From: RYN-230 sp963717125
GTDB lineage: Bacteria > Actinomycetota > Actinomycetes > Streptosporangiales > Streptosporangiaceae
Direction: 5' to 3'
DNA length: 64,000 nucleotides
Assembly: GCA_963717125.1 (NCBI GenBank)
Contig: CAVQVG010000019.1
Location: 62,001 to 126,000 of the forward strand
This document shows positions 52,298 through 60,800 of the stretch, one piece after another (the stretch's first letter is position 1; every line of letters starts with the position of its first letter). The notes below the pieces were generated by a model. That model had not been told where the DNA came from and did not search any database. It was given only the letters and a program-made list of their open reading frames with translations. The position numbers were made by a program, and so were the translations under genes.

Positions 52298-52413
52298 GGG
52301 AGGTCCTGGCAGATGAGGGCCCAGGGGCGGTCGGCGGCGCGGATCATGATCGGGGTGGCCCGGCCGGGGCCGGACAGCTTGAACTGCCGCTGGATCAAGC
52401 TGACGTCGCCGAC
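52273..52413 (-). pseudogene. Duplicated 3' end of a class I methyltransferase gene
   Basis: On the minus strand the fragment reads LVGDVSLIQRQFKLSGPG and continues RAADRPWALICQDLPGH before a stop, nearly identical to the C-terminus of the complete methyltransferase at 54881-56074. At the DNA level, 52298-52413 and 54915-55030 agree at about 94 percent over 116 bases. The 5' part of the gene is missing. It marks the left side of a possible inserted segment. Confidence 0.75.
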
Positions 52414-52725
52414 CAAGCCCAGGCACCAGGCCAAGCGCAGCAACACTGCGCCGTGAAATTGTGCGGCAAGCTGTAGAAGCTGGCCAGAAAGGAAGGCTGA
52501 CCGGAACGGTTCCGCCGCAATTTCAGCGGAGTGATGGCAATTATGTCCATCGCATACTCTGAGAGTAGAAGTTGAACAGGGGGAGTGCAACGCAACGCTT
52601 TTGCCTGAACATCGGCCCCGATTAAGGACGCCGGTTACGCGACGTCTAGCAGACCGCTGCCCCGCTGTTCACTTGGGCACCACCCGCCTGCACATGCGGG
52701 CGGAAACCGGACAGGGAATGGGACC
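52414..52725. other. Region without a supported gene
   Basis: Short frames exist but none has a ribosome site or a recognisable product. The stretch TGCACATGCGGGCGGAAACCGG just before 52726 may be the leader of the following small genes. Confidence 0.4.
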
Positions 52726-52890
52726 ATGAACGCACCGGAGTTTGAGTAGACCACCACCGCCGACGCATTTGGCTGGGACGAGTGGGCCGAGCACAGCTTG
52801 ACTCACGACCTCATGCCCGGGCCGGGCGGCGACTACGAGCGGGACCTGTCCGCTGAGTCCGCCGCCGCTGTCAGCGATCTGGCGTCATGA
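52726..52890 (+). pseudogene. Small element gene interrupted by an amber codon
   Basis: ATG 52726 (GGGA upstream) encodes MNAPEFE, then TAG at 52747-52749, then an open frame TTTADAFGWDEWAEHSLTHD to TGA at 52890. The total would be 54 residues, a typical size for small acidic proteins of such elements, and the end forms ATGA with the next gene, so it was once a coupled gene. Whether the amber is read through or a mutation cannot be told. Confidence 0.5.
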
Positions 52891-53264
52891 CCATTGCCCC
52901 GTACGGCGACCACGACCCGGCTGACCGGAGTGAGACAAGCCAGATAGCTGAGCTGTCGCGGCGCACCCTCGGCTCCGAGCAGGTCATCCTCGACGCGCCG
53001 ATGAGCTTCACAGGGGCCACGAAAAGGACCCTCCGCTTCGCCTCAGATCATGCGTGTTATCGCTGGTGGAGCAAGACGCTGGCCGTGATCGGACTGGTGC
53101 TGTGGTTCGCCGTGGTCTACACGCTGATTCTGTGCTGGTACATGGTGTTTGGCATCTTGCTGGTGCCCTACCGGCTGATCAGGCGCAGCCAGCGCCGGGA
53201 CGAGCAGCGCCGCCGTCAGCACGCCGAGCTGCTCGCCGCGCAGCACGGAAGTGGCTGGCGATGA
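52887..53264 (+). CDS. Small membrane protein of the element
   Basis: A 125-residue protein: an acidic N-terminus with ELSRRTLGSEQVILDAP, two adjacent hydrophobic segments (TLAVIGLVLWFAVVYTLILCWYMVFGILLVPYRL) and a highly basic tail (RRSQRRDEQRRRQHAEL). I recognise it only as the kind of small membrane protein found in actinomycete conjugative-element remnants. It is coupled to neighbours on both sides by ATGA overlaps (52887-52890 and 53261-53264). Confidence 0.6.
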   Translation: MTIAPYGDHDPADRSETSQIAELSRRTLGSEQVILDAPMSFTGATKRTLRFASDHACYRWWSKTLAVIGLVLWFAVVYTLILCWYMVFGILLVPYRLIRRSQRRDEQRRRQHAELLAAQHGSGWR

Positions 53265-53782
53265 TTCGGCTCCTGGTGGGCGCGGTGGTTATCGCCGCGC
53301 TCGCCGGCGCAGCCGGGTGCGGCAGTGCTGCTGCTCACACCGCCCCCCGGCCTACCGTGACCGTCACGCGTACGGCCACCCCGAGCCCGGCGCACAAGGT
53401 CAGGCATCATCACCATCGCCGTGCGGCCGTCGTTCCTGCGGCCAGCACACCAGCGTCGCCCGCACCCGTGGCAGCGCCCGCACCCAACGCCAACGCCGAA
53501 GCTGTGGTTGTCCAGTTCTACGCCGACATCACGAACCACGACTACCCAACCGCGTGGAGCCTCGGCGGCGACAACATCAGCGGCACCGACTACAACTCGT
53601 GGGTTGCCGGGTATTCGACCACGGCCAGCCTTTATCTCGGCACCGACGCGACATGGAATGGGCCGACCGTGAACGCCGAGCTGATCGCGCTGCAAACCGA
53701 TGGCTCGGTCAAAACCTACCAAGGCACCTACACCGTCATCGGCGGGGTCATCACCGCCGCGTCGATTGCCCAGACGTCATGA
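53261..53782 (+). CDS. Secreted lipoprotein with NTF2-like (SnoaL/DUF4878-type) domain
   Basis: A 173-residue protein. Signal MIRLLVGAVVIAALAGAAGC with a lipobox AAGC; a Thr/Pro/Ala/His-rich linker (KVRHHHHRRAAVV) follows. The C-terminal 85 residues (EAVVVQFYADITNHDYPTAWSLGGDNISGTDYNSWVAGYSTTA) look like an NTF2-like fold used by many actinobacterial surface lipoproteins. It overlaps the preceding gene by ATGA and the following one by ATGA, forming a compact small-gene operon. Confidence 0.65.
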   Translation: MIRLLVGAVVIAALAGAAGCGSAAAHTAPRPTVTVTRTATPSPAHKVRHHHHRRAAVVPAASTPASPAPVAAPAPNANAEAVVVQFYADITNHDYPTAWSLGGDNISGTDYNSWVAGYSTTASLYLGTDATWNGPTVNAELIALQTDGSVKTYQGTYTVIGGVITAASIAQTS

Positions 53783-53880
53783 TGCCGCTCGTGGCGGGTG
53801 CGGTGCTTGCCGCCGCCCTCGCCGGCAGTGCCATGGCCGTACCGCGGCCACGCCCGCTGACTGGCTGGTATTCCGGGTGA
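53779..53880 (+). CDS. Tiny hydrophobic peptide, 33 residues
   Basis: ATG 53779 overlaps the preceding stop (ATGA). The product MMPLVAGAVLAAALAGSAMA plus a short tail PRPRPLTGWYSG looks like a signal peptide or single-helix membrane peptide. Coupling suggests it is translated; function unknown. Confidence 0.4.
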   Translation: MMPLVAGAVLAAALAGSAMAVPRPRPLTGWYSG

Positions 53881-53927
53881 GGATGCCAGAGAATGCTTCT
53901 CTGTCATTCGAGCAAGGAGGAGATCTC

Positions 53928-54158
53928 GTGCACGTCCGTTTACTCGGCAAAGACCCAGGCTCTCAGGAAGGGCAGTCGCCTACCCCTGTTCGCGACCGAC
54001 CGGGCAGACCGCAAAACCTACATCGCTCAAGGGTGGATCGTGACCGACCGCGTGCGCTGGCAGAACTGGGCGACATCCCGCCCGGCGAGGCTGTGATCGA
54101 GATACCCGCCGATGTTCTGCGTTTCGCGAGGAGGTCCGCTGAGCCTGGTCATCGGTGA
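53928..54158 (+). pseudogene. Element protein with two compensating frameshifts
   Basis: GTG 53928 has AAGGAGG 7 bases upstream and begins MHVRLLGKDPGSQEGQSPT. The homologous continuation LFATDRADRKTYIAQGWIVTD is in the next frame (from about 53986), and the last part RALAELGDIPPGEAVIEIPADVL returns to the first frame, ending at 54158. The three pieces together make a 75-residue protein of the kind found beside DUF6879 genes. A one-base insertion at ACCCCTG and a second shift near 54045 explain it. Confidence 0.6.
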
Positions 54159-54678
54159 AGAGTTCTCCCAGCTCTTCCGCACGTTCGAGCACACTGCTTT
54201 CCGTCTTGAGACGCGAGATTCTTACTACTCGCTCAATGAGACGAGGGTATTGGCTCAGTTCGTCGCGGGAGAGCCGGTTGACATGGAATGGTTCCAGAAC
54301 TGGCTGTCGATGATCCGCTCGGCCACTGTCGAGGGACGCCGCTTCTCGCGCGTCAGGGTGGTCAGCATGCCCCTGACCGACTACAGCCGCTTTGGCGTGT
54401 TCTGCTCGCAGTACACAAACGCGGCTGGTGAAGAGATCCGCTATCTGATACGAGATCGAGCCCGTGACCTGCCCGACTACGATTACTGGCTATTCGACTC
54501 GCGGCTGCTGATCAAGATGCACTTCGATGAGGAAGCCCACTTCCTCGGCGGTGAGGTGATCAAAGACTCAGCCGTGATTGTGCAGCACGGCTATTGGCGC
54601 GATGCTGCCTGGCACCGCGCGGTCCGACGGGATGACTTTGCCTCCGAACAGAACGAACAGCGTCCTCAGCGTTCATGA
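54112..54678 (+). CDS. DUF6879 family protein
   Basis: A 188-residue protein with the family markers FSQLFRTFEHTAFRLETRDSY, FVAGEPVDMEWFQNWLSM, GRRFSRVRVVSMPLTDYSRFG and DYDYWLFDSRLLIKMHFD..IVQHGYWRDAAWHRAV. DUF6879 genes usually accompany small XRE/DUF397 regulatory sets or integrative elements in actinomycetes; their biochemical role is unknown. The ATG at 54112 overlaps the preceding decayed gene. GAGGAGG at 54128-54134 lies inside the frame, so a non-standard CTG at 54145 could be the real start. Confidence 0.82.
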   Translation: MFCVSRGGPLSLVIGEEFSQLFRTFEHTAFRLETRDSYYSLNETRVLAQFVAGEPVDMEWFQNWLSMIRSATVEGRRFSRVRVVSMPLTDYSRFGVFCSQYTNAAGEEIRYLIRDRARDLPDYDYWLFDSRLLIKMHFDEEAHFLGGEVIKDSAVIVQHGYWRDAAWHRAVRRDDFASEQNEQRPQRS

Positions 54679-54780
54679 GGCGCGCCACGTGCTGGACAGC
54701 GACTCCGCGAGCTTCGGCAGCAGGCCAGGCTGACCGACCGCCGGGTCGCAGACGGCCCGTAGTTTCGCAGACAAGCCAAC
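54679..54780. other. Short gene-free stretch
   Basis: Only small unsupported frames between the DUF6879 gene and the truncated frame at 54781. Confidence 0.4.
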
Positions 54781-54933
54781 GTGATTGCTGCCGCCCTCGC
54801 TGGCCAGTGGATCTTCTGGTGGCCGTGGGCCGAGCCGATCGCATCGGCCAGCCAGCTGGCGTACACAGCCGCGATCATCATCAATAACTGGAGGTGGGGG
54901 CCGGGTCGGGCGAAGGGAGGTCCTGGCAGATGA
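54781..54933 (+). pseudogene. Truncated hydrophobic element gene running into the duplication
   Basis: From GTG 54781 the frame reads VIAAALAGQWIFWWPWAEPI and AYTAAIIINNW, a coding-like hydrophobic sequence reminiscent of spread/transfer membrane proteins, then enters the methyltransferase 3' end in antisense and stops. It seems cut at about 54894, which would be the right edge of the inserted segment. Weak evidence. Confidence 0.3.
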
Positions 54934-56074
54934 GGGCCCAGGGGCGGTCGGCGGCGCGGGTCATGATCAGGGTGGCCCGGCCGGGGCCGGACAGCTTGAG
55001 CTGGCGCTGGATCAGGCCGACGTCGCCGGCCAGGCCGCGGCGGCGGATGTCCACCGAGCCGATGCCCAGCCGGCGTAGCCGGGCGGACAGCTCGCGCTGA
55101 TGCCACGGGCCGGAATCGAGCACCTGGAGGGTACGGGCGAACGGGGTGCGCGCCGGCCCGGCCGTGCACAGGAACGCGATCTGCTCATCGATCTGCCAGC
55201 CGCCGACCATGCGGGCCAGCTCGGCGACCAGGCCGGCCCGGGTGACGGCCGGGCTCGGGTCGAGCAGGAACGGGCCGGGTGGGGCCACCGGGACCGGCGG
55301 GCCGGGCCGCGGGGTGAGGGTATGGCCGCCGGGCAGGATCGTCGCCCGGGTCGCGGACCGGGCCAGCGCGGGCGACCACAGCGCGGCTTCCTTCAGCTCC
55401 CGGCCGACGGCGATGAACTCCGCCTCCCAGCCGGGCGGCACCGCCTCCCGGGGGATTCCGGGCGCGGCCTTGATGCCGAGTCGGCTGACCTGGCTCGCCA
55501 GGTCCAGGCACCAGGCCAGCGGCGGCTCGCTGGCGCCGGGCCGCAGCCGGCCCCGGCCGGTCCGCCGGGCCGGGTCGATGAACGCCGCCGTCACGCCGCC
55601 CAGGTCGGTGTCCCGGACGTCCTGGTGCTCGAAACGCACCTGGCCGGCTACCCCGTAGGCGGCCGCGTTGGCCTCGGCCATCCGCAGATGCAGCGGGTCG
55701 GTGTCCACCGCGCGGACCTGGTGCTCGCCGGCCAGCGCGATCAGGTCACCGCCGATGCCGCAGCACAGGTCGGCCAGCGGGCCACCCGCCGGGTACCGGC
55801 TGCGGCGGTGCCGGGCGACCAGCTCGCCGGAGGCCTGCTCCAGCCCGTCCCGGGTGAAGAACATCTCCATGGCCCGGCTGAACTTGGCCCGGGCCGCGAT
55901 GCGCAGCTCGTGCTGGGCCAGCGCGGCGGCGACGAGTTCGGCCGGGTAGTCCGCGCGCAGCTCGGTGCCCAGCCGCAACGCGTCGTCCGGGGTCAGCGGC
56001 TGCTGCCCCAGCCGGCCCAGCAGCTCGGCGCCCGGCCCGGACAGCAGCGCGGCGAGCTGCTCCGCCGGGGTCAT
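54881..56074 (-). CDS. Class I SAM methyltransferase, THUMP-associated type
   Basis: A 397-residue cytoplasmic protein. The Rossmann core begins after about 130 residues of helices (AARAKFSRAMEMFFTRDGLEQASGELVARHRRSRY), with motif I ADLCCGIGGDLIALAG, an acidic loop AVDTDPLHL, FEHQDVRD and AAFIDPARR (the conserved DPAR catalytic-loop style). The C-terminus LIQRQLKLSGPGRATLIMTR is that of THUMP-like-domain methyltransferases; RNA is the probable substrate. ATG 56074 is chosen; a longer frame to 56275 would add repeated GRLHGxLHG units from a tandem repeat. A copy of its 3' end lies at 52273-52413. Confidence 0.82.
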   Translation of the reverse strand: MTPAEQLAALLSGPGAELLGRLGQQPLTPDDALRLGTELRADYPAELVAAALAQHELRIAARAKFSRAMEMFFTRDGLEQASGELVARHRRSRYPAGGPLADLCCGIGGDLIALAGEHQVRAVDTDPLHLRMAEANAAAYGVAGQVRFEHQDVRDTDLGGVTAAFIDPARRTGRGRLRPGASEPPLAWCLDLASQVSRLGIKAAPGIPREAVPPGWEAEFIAVGRELKEAALWSPALARSATRATILPGGHTLTPRPGPPVPVAPPGPFLLDPSPAVTRAGLVAELARMVGGWQIDEQIAFLCTAGPARTPFARTLQVLDSGPWHQRELSARLRRLGIGSVDIRRRGLAGDVGLIQRQLKLSGPGRATLIMTRAADRPWALICQDLPSPDPAPTSSY

Positions 56075-56085
56075 GAGCCGGCCCT

Positions 56086-56220
56086 GGGGCTGGCCGTGGG
56101 GCGGGCCGCGGGGCCGGCCGTGGAGCCGGCCGTGGAGCCGGCCGTGGAGCTGGCCGTGGAGCCGGCCGTGGGGCTGCCCGTGGGGCCGGGCGCGGAGCCG
56201 GGCGCGGAGCCGGGCGCGGT
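56086..56220. repeat. 12-bp tandem repeat tract
   Basis: About eleven units related to GGCCGTGGAGCC follow each other with drift (GGCCGTGGGGC, GGGCGCGGAGCC at the end). The tract lies between the methyltransferase start and the EamA gene end and would be the leader of the methyltransferase message. If translated it adds His-Gly-Arg-Leu repeats. Confidence 0.85.
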
Positions 56221-56228
56221 CCGGATGG

Positions 56229-57230
56229 TCACGACCGGACGTTGGCCGGGGCCGAGGCGCCCGGCTCGTCCGCACCGCCGGGGCCGGTCGCGCCGCCGGG
56301 CGGCGGGGCGCGCGGCGGGACGGCGGGCCGCCCGGACTGGGTGGCCAGCACCGACCCGGCCAGGATGAGCCCGAACGAGGCGATGATCTCCGGGGTCAGC
56401 GGCTCGCCGAGGACCCCCACGCCGAGCGCGACCGCCACCGCGGGGTTGACGTAGGTGATCACGGTGGCCCGGGCCGGGCCGACCTCGGCGATCAGCTGGA
56501 AGAACAGCACGAAAGCGAGGGCCGTGCAGATCACCGCCAGCCCGGCCAGGCTGGCCAGCACCTTGGCCGGCGGGACGGTCCGCGGCCAGGTCAGCGCCGC
56601 GGCCGGGGCGTAGACCACGGCGGCGAAGCCCAGGCAGGCGGCGGTCATGCCGAGACCGGGCAGGCCGGCCAGCTTGCGGCTGGCGATAAGCGGGCCGGTG
56701 GCGTAGCCCAGCGCGGTGAGCAGCACCAGGACGACCGAGCCGAGGTCGCCGCCCAGCGCGCCCGGCCCGGCCAGCAGGGCCACGCCGGCCAGCCCGCCGA
56801 GCAGTCCGGTCCAGCGGAGCGGGGTCAGCCGCTCCGGACCGCCGGTGAGCCGGGCCAGCACCACCCCGATGATCGGGACCGACGCGATGAGCAGCCCGCT
56901 CATCGAACTGGATAGCCGCCGCTCGGCCTGGGACAGGAACAGCCAGGGCAGGATGATCTCGACGCAGGCGAAGACGGCCAGCCAGCGCCAGTGCGGGCGG
57001 AGCACGCCCAGCTCACCGCGGCGCAGCGCGATCGGCAACAGGATCACGGCGCCGCCCGCCACCCGGGCCAGCACCAGCACGGGCACCGACACCCCGCCGT
57101 CGGCGACCTTGATGAGCAGGTACGGCACACCCCAGATCAGGCTCATGGCCGTGAACAGCACCCAGCCGCGGCGGCTCAACCCCGCACCTCCCCCATCCGT
57201 CCCCCGCAGGCTACCGGGAGGCGCAGACAC
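56229..57230 (-). CDS. EamA-family (DMT) exporter
   Basis: A 333-residue transporter with ten predicted helices in two EamA repeats (FTAMSLIWGVPYLLIKVADGGVS..; ALGYATGPLIASRKL .. VITYVNPAVAVALGVGVLGEPLTPEIIASFGLILAGSVLA). The AGG and PxVAVALGxxxLGE signature is intact. The substrate is unknown (amino acids or metabolites in relatives). It starts with GTG at 57230; a Pro/Gly-rich cytoplasmic tail closes the protein. The methyltransferase gene lies downstream over a repeat tract. Confidence 0.9.
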   Translation of the reverse strand: MSAPPGSLRGTDGGGAGLSRRGWVLFTAMSLIWGVPYLLIKVADGGVSVPVLVLARVAGGAVILLPIALRRGELGVLRPHWRWLAVFACVEIILPWLFLSQAERRLSSSMSGLLIASVPIIGVVLARLTGGPERLTPLRWTGLLGGLAGVALLAGPGALGGDLGSVVLVLLTALGYATGPLIASRKLAGLPGLGMTAACLGFAAVVYAPAAALTWPRTVPPAKVLASLAGLAVICTALAFVLFFQLIAEVGPARATVITYVNPAVAVALGVGVLGEPLTPEIIASFGLILAGSVLATQSGRPAVPPRAPPPGGATGPGGADEPGASAPANVRS

Positions 57231-57349
57231 CAGCAGGGCGGGGCAGATCAGCGCGGCACTGGCGTTGGGCAGGAAAGGTCCGATGCTGGGCTCTGCGGGA
57301 TCCGGCTACGCTCGGGCCTATGCAGCTCGTCCCGGAGGGGAGCGCCCGG

Positions 57350-58978
57350 ATGGCCACCGCAGGCCAGCCTGCCGCAGCCGCGGCGGGCCCCGCGGGGCCG
57401 CCGGGCGCCTTGCCGCTGCGCTGGGCGCTGCCCGCCGCCGCGGCGGGCGGGCTTGCCCTGACCGGGGCGTTCCCGCCGGTCGGCGTGTGGCCGCTGGCCG
57501 CCGCCGGGCCAGCCGTGCTGGTGCTCACCCTGTACCGGCAGAGCCTGCGCGCTTCGTTCGGCATCGGCCTCGCCTTCGGCGTCGCGTTCTTCGTGCCGCT
57601 GCTGTCCTGGCTGATCAACGTGGCCTGGTACGCGTGGGCCGCGCTGGCCATCGCCGAGGCGGTCATCTTCGGGCTGCTCGCCATCGGCCAGCGGCTGCTG
57701 CTCCGGCTGCCCGGCTGGCCGGTCGCGGTGGCGTGCTGGTGGGTAGCGGCCGAGGCGATGCGGGCCCGCTGGCCGTACGCGTTCCCGTGGGGACGGCTGG
57801 CGATGAGCCAGGCCGGATCGCCGGCCGCGCACTGGGCCGCCATCGGCGGGCCGCCGCTGCTGTCCTTCCTGGTCGCGCTCGCCGGCGCGGCGGCGGCCTG
57901 GGCGGTGCTGACCGCGCTGTCCCGGCCGGCCGCAGCTCCGTGGCGCCGGCTGGTCCCGGCCGTTCTCGGCCTGGCCGGAGCGCTGGCGCTGGCCCTGGGC
58001 GGGGCGCTGCTGCCGGTCGATCAGCCCGGGCCGGCCGAGCGGACCGCCGTCGTCGCGGCCATCCAGGGCAACGTGCCGCACGCCAGGAACCTGCCGGACT
58101 TGCTCCGTGCGAGCACCGTCACGCAGAATCACGCGGCCGCCACCAGCGCGCTGGCCGCGGCCGTCGCGGCGGGCCGCCGGCCCGCCCCGGACCTGGTCAT
58201 CTGGCCGGAGAACTCGACCGACCTGGATCCCTCGCTGTACCCGCCGATCTACGCCACGATTCTGTCCGCGGTCCGCACCATCGACCGGCCGGTGCTGGTC
58301 GGCGCGCTGCTGGAGAACCCGCTGCGGAACACCGGCCAGCTGTGGCTGCCCGGCCGCGGCCCGGTGGCCACGTACGTGAAGCGCCAACTGGTGCCGTTCG
58401 GCGAGTACATCCCGTTCCGCGGCCTGCTCCGGCACATCACCCCGCTGGTCAACCTGCAGCCGGTGAACTTCACCGCCGGGGACAAGGCGGTGGTGTTCCA
58501 CACCGGCCGGATCCGGCTCGGCGACGTGATCTGCTACGAGGTGGGTTTCGACGGGCTGGTCCGCTCCGAGGTGACGGCGGGCGCCAACCTGCTCGCGGTG
58601 CAATCCAACGACGCCACGTTCGAGGTGGACGGCCAGTCCGGCGAGTCCACCCAGCAGGTGGCCATGGCCCGGATCCAGGCCATCACGTCGAACCGTGCGG
58701 TGGTGTACGCGTCCACCACCGGGCAGAGCGCGATCATCAGCCCGGCCGGGGCGGTGCTGGCGCGCAGCGGGCTGTGGCAGCGGGCCGAACTGGACGCCAG
58801 GGTCCCGCTGCGCACCGGCCTCACCCTGGCCGACCGGCTGGGTGGCTGGCCGGAAGCGGTGCTCACCGGGCTGGCCATCGCCGCGCTCGCCGTGGCCATC
58901 GGCGGCGCGGTGCGGGAGCGGCGCGCGGGCCGACCGGGGCAGGGACGCGCCACAACGGCTCAGCCGCCTGGGCAGTGA
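57350..58978 (+). CDS. lnt: Apolipoprotein N-acyltransferase, first of two paralogues
   Basis: Adds the third acyl chain to lipoproteins at the membrane. 542 residues from ATG 57350, which has GGAGGGG upstream (an ATG 30 bases earlier does not). Six N-terminal helices, then a nitrilase-type domain with the triad Glu287 (WPENST), Lys344 (YVKRQLVPFGEYIPFR) and Cys395 (VICYEVGF), then a final helix. All active-site residues are present. The second paralogue follows after 48 bases. The neighbouring lipoproteins in this window provide natural substrates. Confidence 0.92.
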   Translation: MATAGQPAAAAAGPAGPPGALPLRWALPAAAAGGLALTGAFPPVGVWPLAAAGPAVLVLTLYRQSLRASFGIGLAFGVAFFVPLLSWLINVAWYAWAALAIAEAVIFGLLAIGQRLLLRLPGWPVAVACWWVAAEAMRARWPYAFPWGRLAMSQAGSPAAHWAAIGGPPLLSFLVALAGAAAAWAVLTALSRPAAAPWRRLVPAVLGLAGALALALGGALLPVDQPGPAERTAVVAAIQGNVPHARNLPDLLRASTVTQNHAAATSALAAAVAAGRRPAPDLVIWPENSTDLDPSLYPPIYATILSAVRTIDRPVLVGALLENPLRNTGQLWLPGRGPVATYVKRQLVPFGEYIPFRGLLRHITPLVNLQPVNFTAGDKAVVFHTGRIRLGDVICYEVGFDGLVRSEVTAGANLLAVQSNDATFEVDGQSGESTQQVAMARIQAITSNRAVVYASTTGQSAIISPAGAVLARSGLWQRAELDARVPLRTGLTLADRLGGWPEAVLTGLAIAALAVAIGGAVRERRAGRPGQGRATTAQPPGQ

Positions 58979-59019
58979 CGCGCCACGGCGGCTCAGCCGG
59001 GGCAGGGACACGCCACAAT
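58937..59019. repeat. Three imperfect ~32-bp direct repeats between the lnt genes
   Basis: Units with the core GGGACGCGCCACAACGGCTC recur at about 58937, 58970 and 59001, the last one shortened. They cover the end of the first lnt gene and the space before the second. Confidence 0.7.
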
Positions 59020-59026
59020 TGAGGTC

Positions 59027-60694
59027 ATGGCCACCAGGCGCCAGCGACTGTGGCGCGCCCTCTCCCAGCCATCCCGGTATGCGGCGCTGGCCGCGGGAGC
59101 GCTGCCCATCCTCGCCTTCCCCGCGCTGAACCTGGAATTTCTCGGCTGGTGCGGGCTGGTGCCCGGTTTGCTGCTGATCCGGGCCGCGGCCACCGCCTGG
59201 GAGGCGGCGGTCCGCGGCTGGTGGCTCGGGGCCGGTTTCCTGCTGGCCGCGCTGTACTGGCTGGCCCCGAACATCGGGCCGGGCCTGCTGCTGGTGGCCA
59301 TCGTGTTCGGCGCGCTGTGGACCGGCTTCGGGGCGGCCGCCTGGTGGCTGCTCCGGGCGCCGCTCAGCCCGGGCCGCACGCTGGCCGCGCTGGGCGTGCT
59401 GCCCAGCTACTGGTTGTTCACCGAGTGGGCCCGGTCCTGGCAGGGCTTCGGCGGGCCGTGGGCGGTGCTGGGCACCAGCCAGTGGCAGCATCCCGCGGTG
59501 CTCGCGCTGGCCTCCGTGGGCGGGGTGTGGCTGATCAGCTTCGCCCTGGTCGCGGCCAACACCGGCATCGTGATCCTGCTGCTCGCGCGGCGGAACCTGG
59601 TCCGGCTGGCCGGGGCGGCCGGGGTCGCGGTGGCGCTGGCCGCCGGGCCGGTGGTCTTCGCCCTGACGTCCAGCACACCGGCCGTCCGGCACATCACGGT
59701 GGCACTGGTTCAGCAGGGCGTCCAGCCCAGCCGGGCCAGCCGGGTGAACGCGAGCCTGCGGCTGTCCGAGGGGCTGGGCGCGGCGCGGCCCGACCTGATC
59801 GTGTGGGGGGAGAGCAGCGTCGGCTACGACATCGAGCGGGCCGACACCGGCCTGCTCGGCCGGATCCGCGCGGTGGCCGCCCGGACCGGCGCGGAAATCC
59901 TGGTCAACCAGGACTCGACGCTGCCCGGCGGCGGTAAGTCCAAGGTGGCCCTGCTGATCAACCCGCGTGGGGTGGCCGGCGCGTACGTGAAGACGCGGCT
60001 GGTCCCGTTCGGCGAGTACATCCCGTTCCGCGGCGCGCTCGGCTGGCTCACCAGCATCAGCAAGGCAGCGCCGAGCAACATGGTCCCCGGTGACGGCGCC
60101 CACCTGATCCACGCGGTGGACCGGGCCGGCCAGCCGCTCCCGCTGGGCGTGCTGATCTGCTTCGAGTCCGCGTTCCCCGACATGTCCCGGGTGGATGCCG
60201 ACCTAGGTGCGCAGCTGATCATCTACCAGACCTCGGACTCGACGTTCCAGTCGACCTGGGCGCCAGCCCAGCACGCCTCGCTGAGCGCGGTGCGCGCCGC
60301 GGAGACCGGCCGCCCCGTGGTGCAGGCCGCGCTGACCGGGGACACCGTGGCCTTCGACGCGCGGGGACGGCTGCTGGCCATGATGACCAGCGCGCACCGC
60401 GGGGTGATCGTGCTGCGTGTCGGGCTGCCCCCGGCCAGCGCGCGGACCCCCTACGACCGGCTGGGCGACTTCCTGCCCTGGGCGGCTACCGCCGTGGTGG
60501 CCGGGACGGCCGTTGGCTGGCTCATTGTTTTCCTCCGCCATCGCCGGGGACGGGTACCTTTGGAGGGCAACTTCCGGCATGCCGGATACGTCTCAGTAGT
60601 GGGCGCGCCAGCCGGCCACCCCGGGTCCGGCGACGGGACCGGAGATGGAACCGGGCCGGAAGCAGCAGACGACGACGTCCCCCGCACCTCCTGA
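59027..60694 (+). CDS. lnt: Apolipoprotein N-acyltransferase, second paralogue
   Basis: A 555-residue Lnt homologue encoded directly after the first. Triad Glu262 (IVWGESSVG), Lys322 (YVKTRLVPFGEYIPFR) and Cys378 (VLICFESAF). The membrane domain is shorter in its loops and differs from the first copy (LEFLGWCGLVPGLLL, GPWAVLGTSQWQHP), so the pair is not a recent duplication. A 90-residue cytoplasmic tail ends in a Gly/Asp/Thr-rich stretch. The ATG has only GAGG two bases upstream. The two proteins may differ in substrate or in acyl donor. Confidence 0.92.
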   Translation: MATRRQRLWRALSQPSRYAALAAGALPILAFPALNLEFLGWCGLVPGLLLIRAAATAWEAAVRGWWLGAGFLLAALYWLAPNIGPGLLLVAIVFGALWTGFGAAAWWLLRAPLSPGRTLAALGVLPSYWLFTEWARSWQGFGGPWAVLGTSQWQHPAVLALASVGGVWLISFALVAANTGIVILLLARRNLVRLAGAAGVAVALAAGPVVFALTSSTPAVRHITVALVQQGVQPSRASRVNASLRLSEGLGAARPDLIVWGESSVGYDIERADTGLLGRIRAVAARTGAEILVNQDSTLPGGGKSKVALLINPRGVAGAYVKTRLVPFGEYIPFRGALGWLTSISKAAPSNMVPGDGAHLIHAVDRAGQPLPLGVLICFESAFPDMSRVDADLGAQLIIYQTSDSTFQSTWAPAQHASLSAVRAAETGRPVVQAALTGDTVAFDARGRLLAMMTSAHRGVIVLRVGLPPASARTPYDRLGDFLPWAATAVVAGTAVGWLIVFLRHRRGRVPLEGNFRHAGYVSVVGAPAGHPGSGDGTGDGTGPEAADDDVPRTS

Positions 60695-60800
60695 GCGGAC
60701 CGCACCCCCCCGGGCGGCCCGCTCACCGCTCTCCGCGAGCGGGCCAGCGCGTTCCGGCAGGCGAGGTGCACCAGCAGTCAGCGGCTTAGGAGGATCCAGG

